A stretch of 28,379 nucleotides of DNA from an uncultured Gemmatimonadota bacterium (GTDB lineage: Bacteria; Gemmatimonadota; Gemmatimonadetes; Longimicrobiales; Gaopeijiaceae). A program made the translations under genes and the position numbers. How positions within the stretch are numbered: position 1 is the first letter of the stretch; each line of letters starts with the position of its first letter. The notes beneath the pieces are model-generated. The model worked only from the letters and a program-made list of their open reading frames with translations. It ran no database searches and was not told the origin of the DNA. Below, in pieces: positions 11,217 through 19,897 of this stretch. The stretch spans positions 1 to 28,379 of the forward strand of contig CAKZOQ010000048.1 in assembly GCA_937136445.1 (NCBI GenBank), written 5' to 3'.

Positions 11217-13075
11217 GTCTCCGGGAGATCCTCGAGGACGGGCGGGTCCACCTGGTGGACGGAGCCATGGGGACCCTCCTCTACAACCGGGGCGTCTTCG
11301 TCAACGTCTGCTACGACGAGCTCAACCTGGACCGCCCGGAGCTGGTCCAGGGGATCCACGAGGAGTACGTGGAGGCCGGGGCCGAGATCCTGGAGACGAA
11401 CACCTTCGGCGCCAACCCCGTGAAGCTCTCGGCCTTCGGATTGGAGGACCGCACCGAGGAGATCAACGAGACCGCCGTGCGCCTCGCCCGTGCCGCGGCC
11501 GGCTCCCGAGCGTACGTCACCGGCGCGGTCGGTCCCCTGGGGATACGGATCGAGCCCTGGGGTCCCACGGCCCTGGAGGAGGCGGTGGAGCTCTTTCAGC
11601 GCCAGATCCGGGGACTCCTGGAGGGCGGCGCGGACGGCTTCGTGCTGGAGACCTTCTCCGACCTCCATGAACTGCAATGCGCAGTGCGCGCGGTGCGGGA
11701 GCTGACCGACCTTCCCGTCATCGCGCAGATGACGGTGGGTCAGGACGGTACCACCTCCTACGGCACGACCGCGGCGGCCATCGCTCCCGAGCTGGCCGAA
11801 CTCGACGTCCAGGTCGTCGGGCTCAACTGCAGCGTGGGCCCGGCCGTGATGCTGGACGCGCTGGAGGAGATGGCCGCCACCACCGACCGGCCCCTGGCGG
11901 CTCAGCCCAACGCCGGTCTTCCGCGCACCGTGGGCGACCGGAAGATCTACCTGGCCAGCCCCGAGTACATGGGTCAGTACGCCCGGCGCATGATCGAGGT
12001 GGGCGCCCGACTCGTCGGGGGATGCTGCGGCACCACGCCAGAGCACATCGCCGCCCTCCGGGACGCCGTCGCTTCGTGGCAGCCGACCCGCAGCTCGGTG
12101 TTCGTGCCGGCGACTCCGCGGGACATGCCCGACGATCATCCCGTTCAGGGGCCGGTCCCCCTCGAGCGCCGGTCCGCCCTGGGCCGGAAGCTCGCCCGGG
12201 GCGAGCCGGTGGCCACGGTGGAGATCTATCCGCCGCACGGCTGGGATCGGGACGCCATCATGGACCCGGCCCGGGAGCTCAAGGTGGCGGGTGTGGATGC
12301 CGTGAACATCTTCGACTCGGCCCGGGGACAGACCCGGATGGGCGTCGTTCCGTCCGCGCTCCTGGTGGAGCGGGAGGTTGGGATCGAGACCGTGGTGCAC
12401 TACACCTGCAGGGACAAGAACATGCCCGGGATGATCTCCGACCTCCTGGGCGCAGCCGGCGTGGGGCTCCGCAACCTCCTCCTGGTGAGCGGCGACCCCC
12501 CGGTCCAGGGGCCCTACCAGGACGCCAAGGCCGTCTTCGACATCGACTCCATCGGGCTCACCAACGTGGTGCAGGGGCTGAATCGTGGCGTGGACCCCGG
12601 AGGCAACTCCATCGGCTCCCCCACCGAATTCGTCGTCGGGGTGGCGGCCAACCACGGCGCGGTGGACCGGGATCGCGAGCGGAAGCGCTTCCGCTACAAG
12701 GTCGAGGCCGGTGCGGACTACGCCGTGACCCAGCCCGTCTTCGATCCCGAGGCGCTCGAGCGGTTCCTGGAGGAGGTCGCCCGGGACGACATCCCCGTCA
12801 TCGCAGGGATCTGGCCCTTCCTCAACCTCCGGAACGCGGAGTTCCTGGCCAACGAGGCCCCCGGGGTCGAGGTCCCCACGGCGGCGGTGGATCGCATGCG
12901 TTCGGCCCAGCAGTCCGGGACGGAAGCCGCGCTGGAGGAGGGCGTCGCCCTGGCCCTGGAGATGATCGAAGCCGTGCGACCATTGGTGGCCGGCTTCCAT
13001 CTGAGTGCCCCCAACGGCCGGGTGGACGTGGCCCTCCGGGTCCTCCGCGAAGGGGGCGTTCGGGCCACGGCCTGA
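11213..13075 (+). CDS. Bifunctional homocysteine S-methyltransferase / methylenetetrahydrofolate reductase
   Basis: This 620-residue fusion resembles Bacillus YitJ. Residues 1-290 are a homocysteine S-methyltransferase barrel with DGAMGTLLY, ETNTFGANP and the zinc ligands Cys206 (GLNCSVG) and Cys271-Cys272 (VGGCCGTTPEH). Residues 320-620 are a MetF-type flavin-dependent reductase: Glu337 in VEIYPPHG corresponds to the catalytic Glu of MetF, followed by AVNIFDSARG, VVHYTCRDKN, LLLVSGDPP and VTQPVFDPEAL. The reductase makes the methyl-tetrahydrofolate that the upstream MetH uses, so the pair joins supply and use of methyl groups. The ATG at 11213 overlaps the metH stop by four bases; longer in-frame starts inside metH are not credible. 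The methyl donor of the first domain is unknown. With MetH next door it could use another donor such as S-methylmethionine, or duplicate MetH under B12 shortage (inference). Confidence 0.92.
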
Positions 13076-13093
13076 GTCGGGGTCGCCCCGGCT

Positions 13094-13330
13094 CTAGGTG
13101 GCCTCGCGAGCCTCGTCCCTGGCCTCTTCGGCGAGGGTGCGGCGGCGGTGGATGAAGCCCAGCAGCACGAGCCCGGTGGCCAGCAGGACGTAGGTGGAGG
13201 GCTCGGGAGGGATCGCACAGGAAGCCGACTCAGAGCCCGTCCTCCCCCGCCCGCTCCGGCTGAGCGGACCGACGGTCTCAGGGGCTCCTGATCTTGCCGC
13301 AGGACCCCTCCGGCGCCTAGCCTGGACCAT
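13094..13330 (-). CDS. Short PEP-CTERM-like frame, possible remnant of an exosortase substrate gene
   Basis: The 78-codon minus-strand frame ends in a textbook PEP-CTERM sorting signal: IPPEPSTYVLLATGLVLLGF followed by IHRRR, that is, a Pro-Glu-Pro motif, a hydrophobic span and a basic cluster. Such tails direct exported proteins to exosortase. There is no signal peptide, the 40 residues before the tail look like random GC-rich sequence, and 14 residues follow the basic cluster. The candidate promoter of the following plus-strand gene lies inside the frame. It is probably the decayed end of a former gene, or chance is just possible. It lies in the 287-base gap after the methyltransferase/reductase gene. 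I see no other gene in that gap. Confidence 0.35.
   Translation of the reverse strand: MVQARRRRGPAARSGAPETVGPLSRSGRGRTGSESASCAIPPEPSTYVLLATGLVLLGFIHRRRTLAEEARDEAREAT
13294..13323 (+). promoter_or_regulatory. Candidate promoter of the ComEC-like gene
   Basis: TTGCCG at 13294-13299 and TAGCCT at 13318-13323 are spaced by 18 bases and end 39 bases before the ATG at 13363. The layout matches the lptF and metH candidates. The gene is otherwise isolated, so a private promoter is expected here. Confidence 0.35.
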
Positions 13331-13362
13331 CCTCCCCGAACCCCCCGAGCCTCCGAGATACC

Positions 13363-15297
13363 ATGCCCACAGGATGGGTACGCGCCTGGGACGAAGAGCA
13401 CGCCCAGGGAGGGTTCGAGTCCGGTTCTGCCCGATCGCGCTGGCGGCGGCAGTTTCGCACCTCCCTCCACGAATCAGAGGACCCGTCGTCCGCGGTCCTG
13501 GCGGAGCTGGGCTGGGGCGACGAGGTCCGCCTTCCCGCTGGGATCGGCGGGGACGAATGGACGGCGGTGGAGGCCGACGAAGGGGAGGGCTTCATGCGCC
13601 GGGACCACCTTGTGGAGGTGGCTTGGGTGGATCGTACCGAGGACGGGGGCTTCACCGCCTCCCTCCACTTCCACCACGAGGGGGAGGTGGACCTCCTCTG
13701 GGGCGACCTGGTTCAGGTCCTCCACCGCTCCGGCGACACCTGTCGGGTGCGGGCACGCGGTCTCTGGGGGACCATGGACGGCCGGCGGCTGCGCCCTACG
13801 GCCCTCCTGGAGCTCTATTTCATCGATGTGGGCCAGGGCGACGGCGTCCTGCTCCGGACGCCCTCCGGACGTCACATGCTGCTGGACGGAGGCATCGCCC
13901 GCTCCGTCCAGATGACGGGGAAGAACGCCGCCGACTTCGTGGACTGGAAGTTCCACCGGGACTACGGCGACTATCGGGTCAAGCTGGACGCCCTGGTGGC
14001 CTCCCACTGCGACTACGACCACTACGGGGGGCTCTGGGACCTCATTCGACTCGAGCCCGACGACGACGACGAGCTGGACTGTGCGGAGGTGGAGGTCGTG
14101 GAGTTCTTCCACGCTGGCCTCTCCCGGTGGAAGGACCGGGACGGCGTCGATCCGCCGCACCGGGACGGGCTGGGACCCAACGACGGCATCTGGATTCGGC
14201 GCCTCCTGGGCGACCGGTCGGACGCCGAGGCCAGCGTCGTCCACGGCGCCGAGGAGGCCCTCCAGGGGTACTGGGGCTGGTTCGTCGACGACGTGCTCAC
14301 CCGGCATCCCGAAGCAGGGGTCCAACGGTTGGGCGTGGACGCCGACACCCTCACCGCGGGAGGCACCTTCCCCCGGGTATGGCCCGATGAGCCCGGGGTG
14401 GACATCCACGTCCTGGCACCCATCACCCGCATGGTGGAGGGTGCACCGGCCCTCCTGGACCTGGGGGACCGAGGACAGAACACCAACGGGCACAGCATCT
14501 GCCTGCGGGTGGACCACGGCGCCGCCCGCATCCTCCTCACCGGCGATCTGAACAAGGCCAGCCAGGACTGGATCATGGACGCCTATGGGGACCGCATCGC
14601 CGCCTTCAACTGCGACGTGGCCAAGGCGTGCCACCACGGGAGCGGGGACATCTCCATCGCCTTCCTGGAGCGGATCAACGCCGCCGCCACCGTCATCTCG
14701 TCGGGGGACGCGGAAGGGTACGCTCACCCCCGTCCGGAGGTGGTGGCCGCCAGCGCCGTCACCGGCTTCGTCACGGTGGACCGGGAAGCGGACCGCCTCA
14801 TCACACCGCTGGTCTACATGACCGAGATCGAGCGCTCGGTGGAGGTGGGCGAGGTGAGCCACATCACCATCACCCGGTACCCCGACAGCGACGGTGGGGA
14901 GGACGACGGAGCCCTTTTCGCCCTCCCCCGGCACGAGATCGCCGACGGAGCGCTCCCCACCTGGCACGACCGGCAGCGAATGCGGGAAGAGCCGGAGGAG
15001 GCCGACCGGATCGAGGAGGAGGCCGAGGATCGGGAAGCGGGGCACCTGGACCGCATGGACGCGCTCCAACGGGCTGCGCGCACCCGGGCGGAGTATCACT
15101 ACCGCTCCCCCCACCGTCTCTTCTCCACGCGCTACGGCAACCAGTCCGTCTGGCGGTCCCGCATCATGACACGGACCCACTACGGCCTGGTGAACGTCCG
15201 TACCGACGGTGAGACGGTGATGTGCGCCACCATGCGCGAGTCCGGGAGCGGGTGGACGGTCCACACCTTCCCGGCGCGCTTCGGGCCCCGGAGCTGA
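13363..15297 (+). CDS. Soluble ComEC/Rec2-like metallo-beta-lactamase-fold protein with SH3-like N-terminus
   Basis: The 644-residue protein has no signal peptide or membrane segment. Its core (about 147-460) follows the metal-hydrolase domain of ComEC: LYFIDVGQGDGVLLRTPSG, the metal motif SHCDYDHYGG (His215, Asp217, Asp219, His220), and ICLRVDHGAARILLTGDLNK (Asp395). It continues with ACHHGSGD (His424-His425) and SSGDAEGYAHPRPE (about 447-459). All metal-binding positions look intact. Before it, residues about 50-85 and 108-144 each resemble a bacterial SH3-like unit (GDEVRLPAG...FMRRDHLVEV and GDLVQVLHRSG...MDGRRL). After it comes a highly charged helical stretch (about 540-575) and a C-terminal domain I do not recognise. 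ComEC degrades one DNA strand during uptake; stand-alone cytoplasmic relatives have unknown roles. Ribosome-binding sequence is weak. Nearest neighbours are functionally unrelated, and the amidohydrolase gene converges 15 bases away. Confidence 0.8.
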   Translation: MPTGWVRAWDEEHAQGGFESGSARSRWRRQFRTSLHESEDPSSAVLAELGWGDEVRLPAGIGGDEWTAVEADEGEGFMRRDHLVEVAWVDRTEDGGFTASLHFHHEGEVDLLWGDLVQVLHRSGDTCRVRARGLWGTMDGRRLRPTALLELYFIDVGQGDGVLLRTPSGRHMLLDGGIARSVQMTGKNAADFVDWKFHRDYGDYRVKLDALVASHCDYDHYGGLWDLIRLEPDDDDELDCAEVEVVEFFHAGLSRWKDRDGVDPPHRDGLGPNDGIWIRRLLGDRSDAEASVVHGAEEALQGYWGWFVDDVLTRHPEAGVQRLGVDADTLTAGGTFPRVWPDEPGVDIHVLAPITRMVEGAPALLDLGDRGQNTNGHSICLRVDHGAARILLTGDLNKASQDWIMDAYGDRIAAFNCDVAKACHHGSGDISIAFLERINAAATVISSGDAEGYAHPRPEVVAASAVTGFVTVDREADRLITPLVYMTEIERSVEVGEVSHITITRYPDSDGGEDDGALFALPRHEIADGALPTWHDRQRMREEPEEADRIEEEAEDREAGHLDRMDALQRAARTRAEYHYRSPHRLFSTRYGNQSVWRSRIMTRTHYGLVNVRTDGETVMCATMRESGSGWTVHTFPARFGPRS

Positions 15298-15312
15298 CGG
15301 AGAGGGGGGCTT

Positions 15313-16584
15313 CTAGGGTTGGCCGCCGCGGACGACCCGGCCGCCCTTCATCACGAAGGAGACGTCCCGCAGGACTTCGATGTCGGTCAGGGGATCGCCG
15401 TCCACTGCGATGAGGTCCGCCGCCATGCCGGGGCCTAGGGTCCCGATGCGGTCGCCGAGCCCGAGGGAGCGCGCCGCCGTGCGGGTGGCATCCACGAGAG
15501 CGGCGTGGGCGTCCTGGCCACCGTCCTGCACCCGGACCAGGATCTCCCGCACGTTCTGCCCGTGGGCGCCAGCGGTGGCGTCGGTTCCCATGGGCATCTG
15601 GAGCCCCTCGGTCTCGAGGCCCATTCGGAAGACCTCGAGCATGGAGGTCTGCGCTCGCTCCATGTGGGCGAAGCCCTCCTCGGTATAGTTGCCCACGCCC
15701 AGATACCGGTCCTTGTTCTCCATGTAGTTCTGGACGACCAGACCCACGTTGGGATCGAAGAAGAGCCCTTCCTCCGCCAGGAGGTCCAGCGTCTCCTGGT
15801 CCAGGAGGGCACCGTGTTCGATGGTGGTGCACCCGGCCCGTGCCGCCCGCTGGGCGCTCACCGGCCCGTGGGCGTGGACCACGCTCCGGATCTCCAGCGC
15901 CCGGGCCTCGCCGCAGGCCGCGTCGAGCTGGTCCTGGGTGAGAGTGGGAACGCCGGCGTCGCGGATGCTCCGGGAGGCGAAGATCTTCACCGCGTCGGCC
16001 CCGGCCTCCCGCCGGGCTCGGACGGCGGCTCGGAGGTCCTCGGGGGTCATCTCCGCGTCGGTGATGGGTGCGAGGGAGGTCACGATCCTGGGCCCTGGAA
16101 GCTCCCCTCGGTCGATGGCGTCCCGAAGGGGCGCATCGACCGACCCGCCGATGCTCTGGACGGTGGTGAAGCCAGCCATGAGGGTCCGGTAGGCGTTCTC
16201 CGCCGCGTACAGCGCCGTCACCTCGCCGGGCTCCTCGGCGTCCGTGTGGGTCATCCCATCGGCGTCGAAGTGGGCCCCGATATGGACGTGGGTGTCGATG
16301 AGCCCGGGCAGCACCGTCCGGCCTCGGAGATCCACGGTGGCCGGACCCTGATGGTCCCGGATCTCGACGATGGATCCGTCGCGGATGACAACGTCACGGT
16401 CCTGGAGCACCGCTCCGGTCCCGTCCAGCAGCCGCGAGGTCCGCAGCACCACCCCGCCGTCGGCAGGGGCGGCCTGGGTGACGGATTCCCCCGGGGCGTC
16501 CGCCTCCTCCGTACCCGCCGTGCAGCCTGCGAGGACGCCGAGGCCGAGGAGGGCCCCGCCGGCGAGGCGGACGCCCTGCCTCAC
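15313..16584 (-). CDS. Lipoprotein amidohydrolase (imidazolonepropionase/prolidase-like)
   Basis: This 423-residue metal-dependent hydrolase is exported as a lipoprotein: the leader ends in GLGVLAGC, with Cys21 the predicted lipidated residue. The amidohydrolase motifs are complete: GLIDTHVH (His99, His101), AVKIFAS (Lys200, probably the carboxylated bridging lysine), VVHAHG (His237 or His239), TIEHG (His257) and MGTDATAG (Asp335). The C-terminal GTLGPGMAADLIAVDGDPL strand is typical of the imidazolonepropionase-like group, which includes Xaa-Pro dipeptidases and other cyclic amide hydrolases. The substrate cannot be told from sequence. The start is a GTG at 16584, seven bases after the ankyrin A stop, so the gene is probably translated from the same transcript and is the last gene of the minus-strand block. 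Confidence 0.88.
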   Translation of the reverse strand: MRQGVRLAGGALLGLGVLAGCTAGTEEADAPGESVTQAAPADGGVVLRTSRLLDGTGAVLQDRDVVIRDGSIVEIRDHQGPATVDLRGRTVLPGLIDTHVHIGAHFDADGMTHTDAEEPGEVTALYAAENAYRTLMAGFTTVQSIGGSVDAPLRDAIDRGELPGPRIVTSLAPITDAEMTPEDLRAAVRARREAGADAVKIFASRSIRDAGVPTLTQDQLDAACGEARALEIRSVVHAHGPVSAQRAARAGCTTIEHGALLDQETLDLLAEEGLFFDPNVGLVVQNYMENKDRYLGVGNYTEEGFAHMERAQTSMLEVFRMGLETEGLQMPMGTDATAGAHGQNVREILVRVQDGGQDAHAALVDATRTAARSLGLGDRIGTLGPGMAADLIAVDGDPLTDIEVLRDVSFVMKGGRVVRGGQP

Positions 16585-16591
16585 ACGCCGC

Positions 16592-18430
16592 TCACTGGCA
16601 GGAGACGCAGTTCTGGTTGTTCACCACGCCGAGGCTCTCCAGGTACGCCAGCGTCTCCGGGAACGGCTGGATCCGCTGGTAGGGTCCGTTGGCCATGTCG
16701 GCCGCGGTCTGTCCGAATCGGCTGACCACGGTCAGGTCGGCCCCCTGCTCCACGAGGTAGCGCACCATCTCGGTGTCCCCCCGGGAGGCGGCGTTGTGCA
16801 GGGCCGTGTATCCCTGATGGTCTCGCTGGTTGACGTCGGCTCCCAGCTCCTCCACGAGGTACCGGACGGCCGGCATCCACCCGCCCGGCTTGTGGCGATG
16901 GGCGTTCCCCGCGAAGCCGAGGCCATAGCCTGCCCCGCTGGCCACATGGATGGGATACTCTGCGGGCCCGCCGACGGGAACCGGCGACAGTCCGCTCTCG
17001 TCCTCCTCGCCGTCCGGATAGTCGAATCCGCTCCCCGGCTTCCGGCGGCTGGGAATCCCGGGATCGGCCCCGTACTCCATCAAGAGCTTCATGGCCGCCA
17101 CGTCGGTGCCGTAGGCGGCGCGCCAGAAGGCCGTGGCACCCCAGTGGCTCGTGGAGAGTCGGGGCGTATTGAACTCGGTGTACCAGAGCTCCCGCTCCAG
17201 ACGGGCGTTGGGGTCCGCCCCTGCCTCGAGGAGCGCCTCGACGAGCTCCAGGTACGACGTCTCCTGCTGCTTGTGGGCGTTGGGCTGTGGATACCACGAG
17301 GTGGGGCCCCACTCCAGGTTGATGGCGCCGTAGAGAGCCGTGGCTCCGGCGTCGCTGGCGTGGTTCGGGTCGGCGCCCCGCTCCAGAAGTCGCATGGCCA
17401 GGTCGAAGTGGCCGTTGATGGTGGCGATGAGGAGGGGGGGCGTCCCGTCGGCGCTGGACTGCTCGAGGTCGGCGCCGCCGTCGAGGAGCGCCTCCACCGC
17501 CGAGGCGTGCCCCTGCCGCGCAGCGTGCAGGAGGGGCGTCATGCCACCCTTCTTCTCGATGAGGTCCACGAAGCTCTTCCGCATGCGCTCCAGCGGCTCC
17601 TCTTCCTCGTCCTCCCCGTCCTCCGAGGCGGGCTCCTCGGCTCCGGCCTCCGCCGTCTCCGGTTCGTCGGCCTCCTCCGCCTCCGCGGCCGCCGGCTCCT
17701 CACCCGTCTCGGCCTCCTCTTCCTCCTCCCCCGGCTCCGGCGAACGGCCGTAGCCACCCTCCACGAACCCCTCACCCCACTCCAGGATCTTCCGCTCGTC
17801 CCGAAGTCGCTTCAGCTCCTGGTCCTCTTCGGCCCGCGCCACCACATCGATGACCCGGGTGGTGAGGGAGGGGTCCGCCCCGGCCTCGAGGAGCGCCCGC
17901 ACCGCCCCCGCCTCCCCCGCCGCCGCCGCGAAGACCAGAGGCGTCTGGTCCGACGCGCCTTCCCGGGCATCCACCTCCGCCCCCGCCTGGGACAGGAGCC
18001 GGATGCCCTCCACCAGCCCGGAAGAGGCGGCGAAGTGGAGGGGTGTGGTCCCCAGCGAGTTGGTGGCGCCGGGATCGGCTCCGCCCTCCAGGAGGACGCC
18101 GATGAGCGCGTCGTGACCCGCCCGGGCCGCCAGGTGGAGGGGCGTGTAGCCGCCGTTCCGCGTGGCAGCATCCGGGAAGGCACCGGCCACCAGGAGCATC
18201 CGCGCCATCTGGGGGTGGCCGCCCTGGGCCGCCCAGTGGAGAGCCGTCATCCCGCCGTTCTGCGCGGCATTCACGTCCGCACCGGCACGGATGAGTGTCT
18301 GCACGGTCTCGGCGTCGCCGCGCTCGGCGGCGTCCGCCAGCTCGGAATCGACGACCACGTGGGCCGAGAGGACGAGGGTCAGTACCAGGGGCCCCAGGAG
18401 GGCCACGGCGGTACGGAGGGGGTGGGTCAT
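16592..18430 (-). CDS. Exported ankyrin-repeat protein A with acidic linker and C-terminal NCxxC tail
   Basis: The 612-residue protein has a signal peptide or N-terminal anchor (hydrophobic at 8-24). Ankyrin repeats cover about 30-190, for example MTALHWAAQGGHPQMARMLL and YTPLHLAARAGHDALIGVLL. A charged helix (195-220) and a very acidic Glu/Ala linker (about 232-280) come next. A second ankyrin block (about 295-575) is interrupted by non-ankyrin insertions at about 372-392 (WGPTSWYPQPNAHKQQE) and 460-520. The protein ends in VVNNQNCVSCQ, with Cys608 and Cys611. It is a paralogue of the partial ankyrin protein at the right edge. The ATG at 18430 has GGGAG nine bases upstream; an alternative GTG at 18457 overlaps the DUF1552 stop (GTGA) and would add nine residues. 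Ankyrin repeats bind proteins; in this operon it probably scaffolds periplasmic partners (inference). Confidence 0.85.
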   Translation of the reverse strand: MTHPLRTAVALLGPLVLTLVLSAHVVVDSELADAAERGDAETVQTLIRAGADVNAAQNGGMTALHWAAQGGHPQMARMLLVAGAFPDAATRNGGYTPLHLAARAGHDALIGVLLEGGADPGATNSLGTTPLHFAASSGLVEGIRLLSQAGAEVDAREGASDQTPLVFAAAAGEAGAVRALLEAGADPSLTTRVIDVVARAEEDQELKRLRDERKILEWGEGFVEGGYGRSPEPGEEEEEAETGEEPAAAEAEEADEPETAEAGAEEPASEDGEDEEEEPLERMRKSFVDLIEKKGGMTPLLHAARQGHASAVEALLDGGADLEQSSADGTPPLLIATINGHFDLAMRLLERGADPNHASDAGATALYGAINLEWGPTSWYPQPNAHKQQETSYLELVEALLEAGADPNARLERELWYTEFNTPRLSTSHWGATAFWRAAYGTDVAAMKLLMEYGADPGIPSRRKPGSGFDYPDGEEDESGLSPVPVGGPAEYPIHVASGAGYGLGFAGNAHRHKPGGWMPAVRYLVEELGADVNQRDHQGYTALHNAASRGDTEMVRYLVEQGADLTVVSRFGQTAADMANGPYQRIQPFPETLAYLESLGVVNNQNCVSCQ

Positions 18431-18453
18431 GGGTCGGGTCTCCCGTAGGTCGT

Positions 18454-19848
18454 TCACACCGGGTGGTTCAGCGGAAGGGGCGCGGTGCTGTCGCCGAAGC
18501 TCTCCAGATCGTCGAAGCCCAGCCCGTGCATGAGGCTGAGGAAGGCGTTCGCCATGGGGGTGCCGTCCGGCGTCTTCAGGTGGAGGTTCCCCTCCAGGGC
18601 ACCGTTGGCCTTCCCGGCGAAGAAGAGGGGCAGACGACGGTGGTTGTGGATGTTCGGGTCGCCCATGGCCGAACCGTAGACGACGGCCGTCTTGTCCAGC
18701 AGGGGTACGCCGCCCTCCGTGGTCTCGTGGAGCCGTTCCAGGAGGTAGGTCACGACCTCCACGTGGTAGCGGTTCAGCTCGGCGAAGCGGAGGATCTCAC
18801 GCTCGTTGTTGGCGTGGTGGGAGAGGGGGTGGAAGCCGGCGTTCACCCCGCTCTCCGGGTAGACGCGGGCCGACGCGTCCCGGGAGAGCTTGAGGGTGAA
18901 GACGCGGGTCAGGTCCTGTTCGAAGGCCAGGACCTGAAGGTCGAACATCATCTCCACATGCTCCCGGAAGGAATCCGGGACCCCCGCCGGAGCCTCGGGG
19001 ATCTCCCGGGCCTCGCCGGAGTCGTTCCGCTCCTCGGTGAGCTGGATCCTGCGCTCCAGCTCCCGGACCCCGGAGAGGTACCGGTCGAGGCGGTTCCGGT
19101 CCGGCCCGTCGAGCTGGCTCGACAGTTGGCCGATGCGTTCCACCAGAGCGTCGAGGATGCTCCCACGCGTCCGCAGGCGCGCCGCCCGCTCCTCCGCCGT
19201 GCCGCCAGCCCCGAAGAGCTGGTCGAAGGCCTGTCGGGGGTTCTGGATCATGGGAAGCGGCTCCACCGGCGACTTCCAGCTCATGGAATCGGTGTAGACG
19301 CACGAGTAGTTGTACGGGCACCCGCCGGACTGGTCCACCGGCTCGATGCAGAGCTGCATGGACGGGATCGGCGTCTCCTGGCCGTATCGCTCGGCGTACA
19401 TCTGGTCCAGGGAGGTCCCGATGTACACGTCCGAACCCTCGGTCTGCTTGGCGTGCTGCTGGGTCAGGAAGGTGGCGGTGGACCGGAAGTGGTCCCCCCC
19501 GATCTCCTGCGGGTTGAAGGCCTCCGCCATCCGGGCGTCGGTGTTGCTGACGATGGTGAGGTAGTCCCGCCAGGGCTCCAGCGGAGCCATGCTGGTGGGT
19601 CCGAGGTCGAAGTCCCGGCCGGTCTGGGCAGGGGACCACAGATTCCGGGTCGCCCCCCACTCGTTGCACCCGGCGGCGCCGTGGCTCTGCTCCATGGCGA
19701 TGAGACGGGGCTGATCCGGCACGAGCCGACGCATGTAGCCGGGCTTGCCGGCGGGAATCATGGCGTCCAGGAGGGGCAGCCCCACCATGGCACCCATCCC
19801 TCGCAGGAAGGTGCGGCGGCCGATGTGGGCTCCGGTCAGGTATCTCAT
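18454..19848 (-). CDS. Tat-exported DUF1552 family protein
   Basis: The 464-residue protein starts with a twin-arginine leader (GRRTFLRGMG with Arg11-Arg12, then MVGLPLLDAM), as is usual for DUF1552, and is therefore probably folded before export. Family landmarks include RLIAMEQSHGAAGCNEWGAT and LTIVSNTDARMAEAF. GGDHFRSTATFLTQQHAKQT, GTSLDQMYAERYG, NYSCVYTDSMSWKSP and the C-terminal GDPNIHNHRRLPLFFAGKA are further landmarks. The function is unknown. DUF1552 genes are typically adjacent to DUF1592 genes in Planctomycetota, Verrucomicrobiota, Acidobacteriota and Gemmatimonadota, as here. AAGGAG lies seven bases before the ATG. The stop is 23 bases from the chosen ankyrin A start. Several conserved His and Asp residues (Asp/His in GGDHFRS, His in IHNHRR) could bind metal, but this is a guess. 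Confidence 0.9.
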   Translation of the reverse strand: MRYLTGAHIGRRTFLRGMGAMVGLPLLDAMIPAGKPGYMRRLVPDQPRLIAMEQSHGAAGCNEWGATRNLWSPAQTGRDFDLGPTSMAPLEPWRDYLTIVSNTDARMAEAFNPQEIGGDHFRSTATFLTQQHAKQTEGSDVYIGTSLDQMYAERYGQETPIPSMQLCIEPVDQSGGCPYNYSCVYTDSMSWKSPVEPLPMIQNPRQAFDQLFGAGGTAEERAARLRTRGSILDALVERIGQLSSQLDGPDRNRLDRYLSGVRELERRIQLTEERNDSGEAREIPEAPAGVPDSFREHVEMMFDLQVLAFEQDLTRVFTLKLSRDASARVYPESGVNAGFHPLSHHANNEREILRFAELNRYHVEVVTYLLERLHETTEGGVPLLDKTAVVYGSAMGDPNIHNHRRLPLFFAGKANGALEGNLHLKTPDGTPMANAFLSLMHGLGFDDLESFGDSTAPLPLNHPV

Positions 19849-19897
19849 GCAGGTTCTCCTTGGAATGCTCGTCGTCGGGTGCCCGAGGGCACGCCCG

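Noticed and set aside
13078..13090. Intrinsic terminator CGGGG-TCG-CCCCG after the methyltransferase/reductase gene
   Set aside because: The stem is only five pairs with a three-base loop and no T-tract follows; such stems are frequent by chance at this GC content.
12718..13470. A 250-codon minus-strand frame spanning the gap before the ComEC-like gene
   Set aside because: It overlaps the end of the reductase and the start of the ComEC-like gene in a non-conserved, low-complexity frame; only the separate PEP-CTERM frame there shows a recognisable motif.
16592..16627. c-type haem site in the ankyrin A tail (CVSC)
   Set aside because: Haem attachment needs CxxCH. The residue after the second Cys is Gln in protein A, and in protein B the chain ends at that Cys.
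17600..17745. Tandem repeat or non-coding low-complexity DNA
   Set aside because: It is the coding sequence of the acidic Glu/Ala linker of ankyrin protein A; the frame stays open and the units are irregular.
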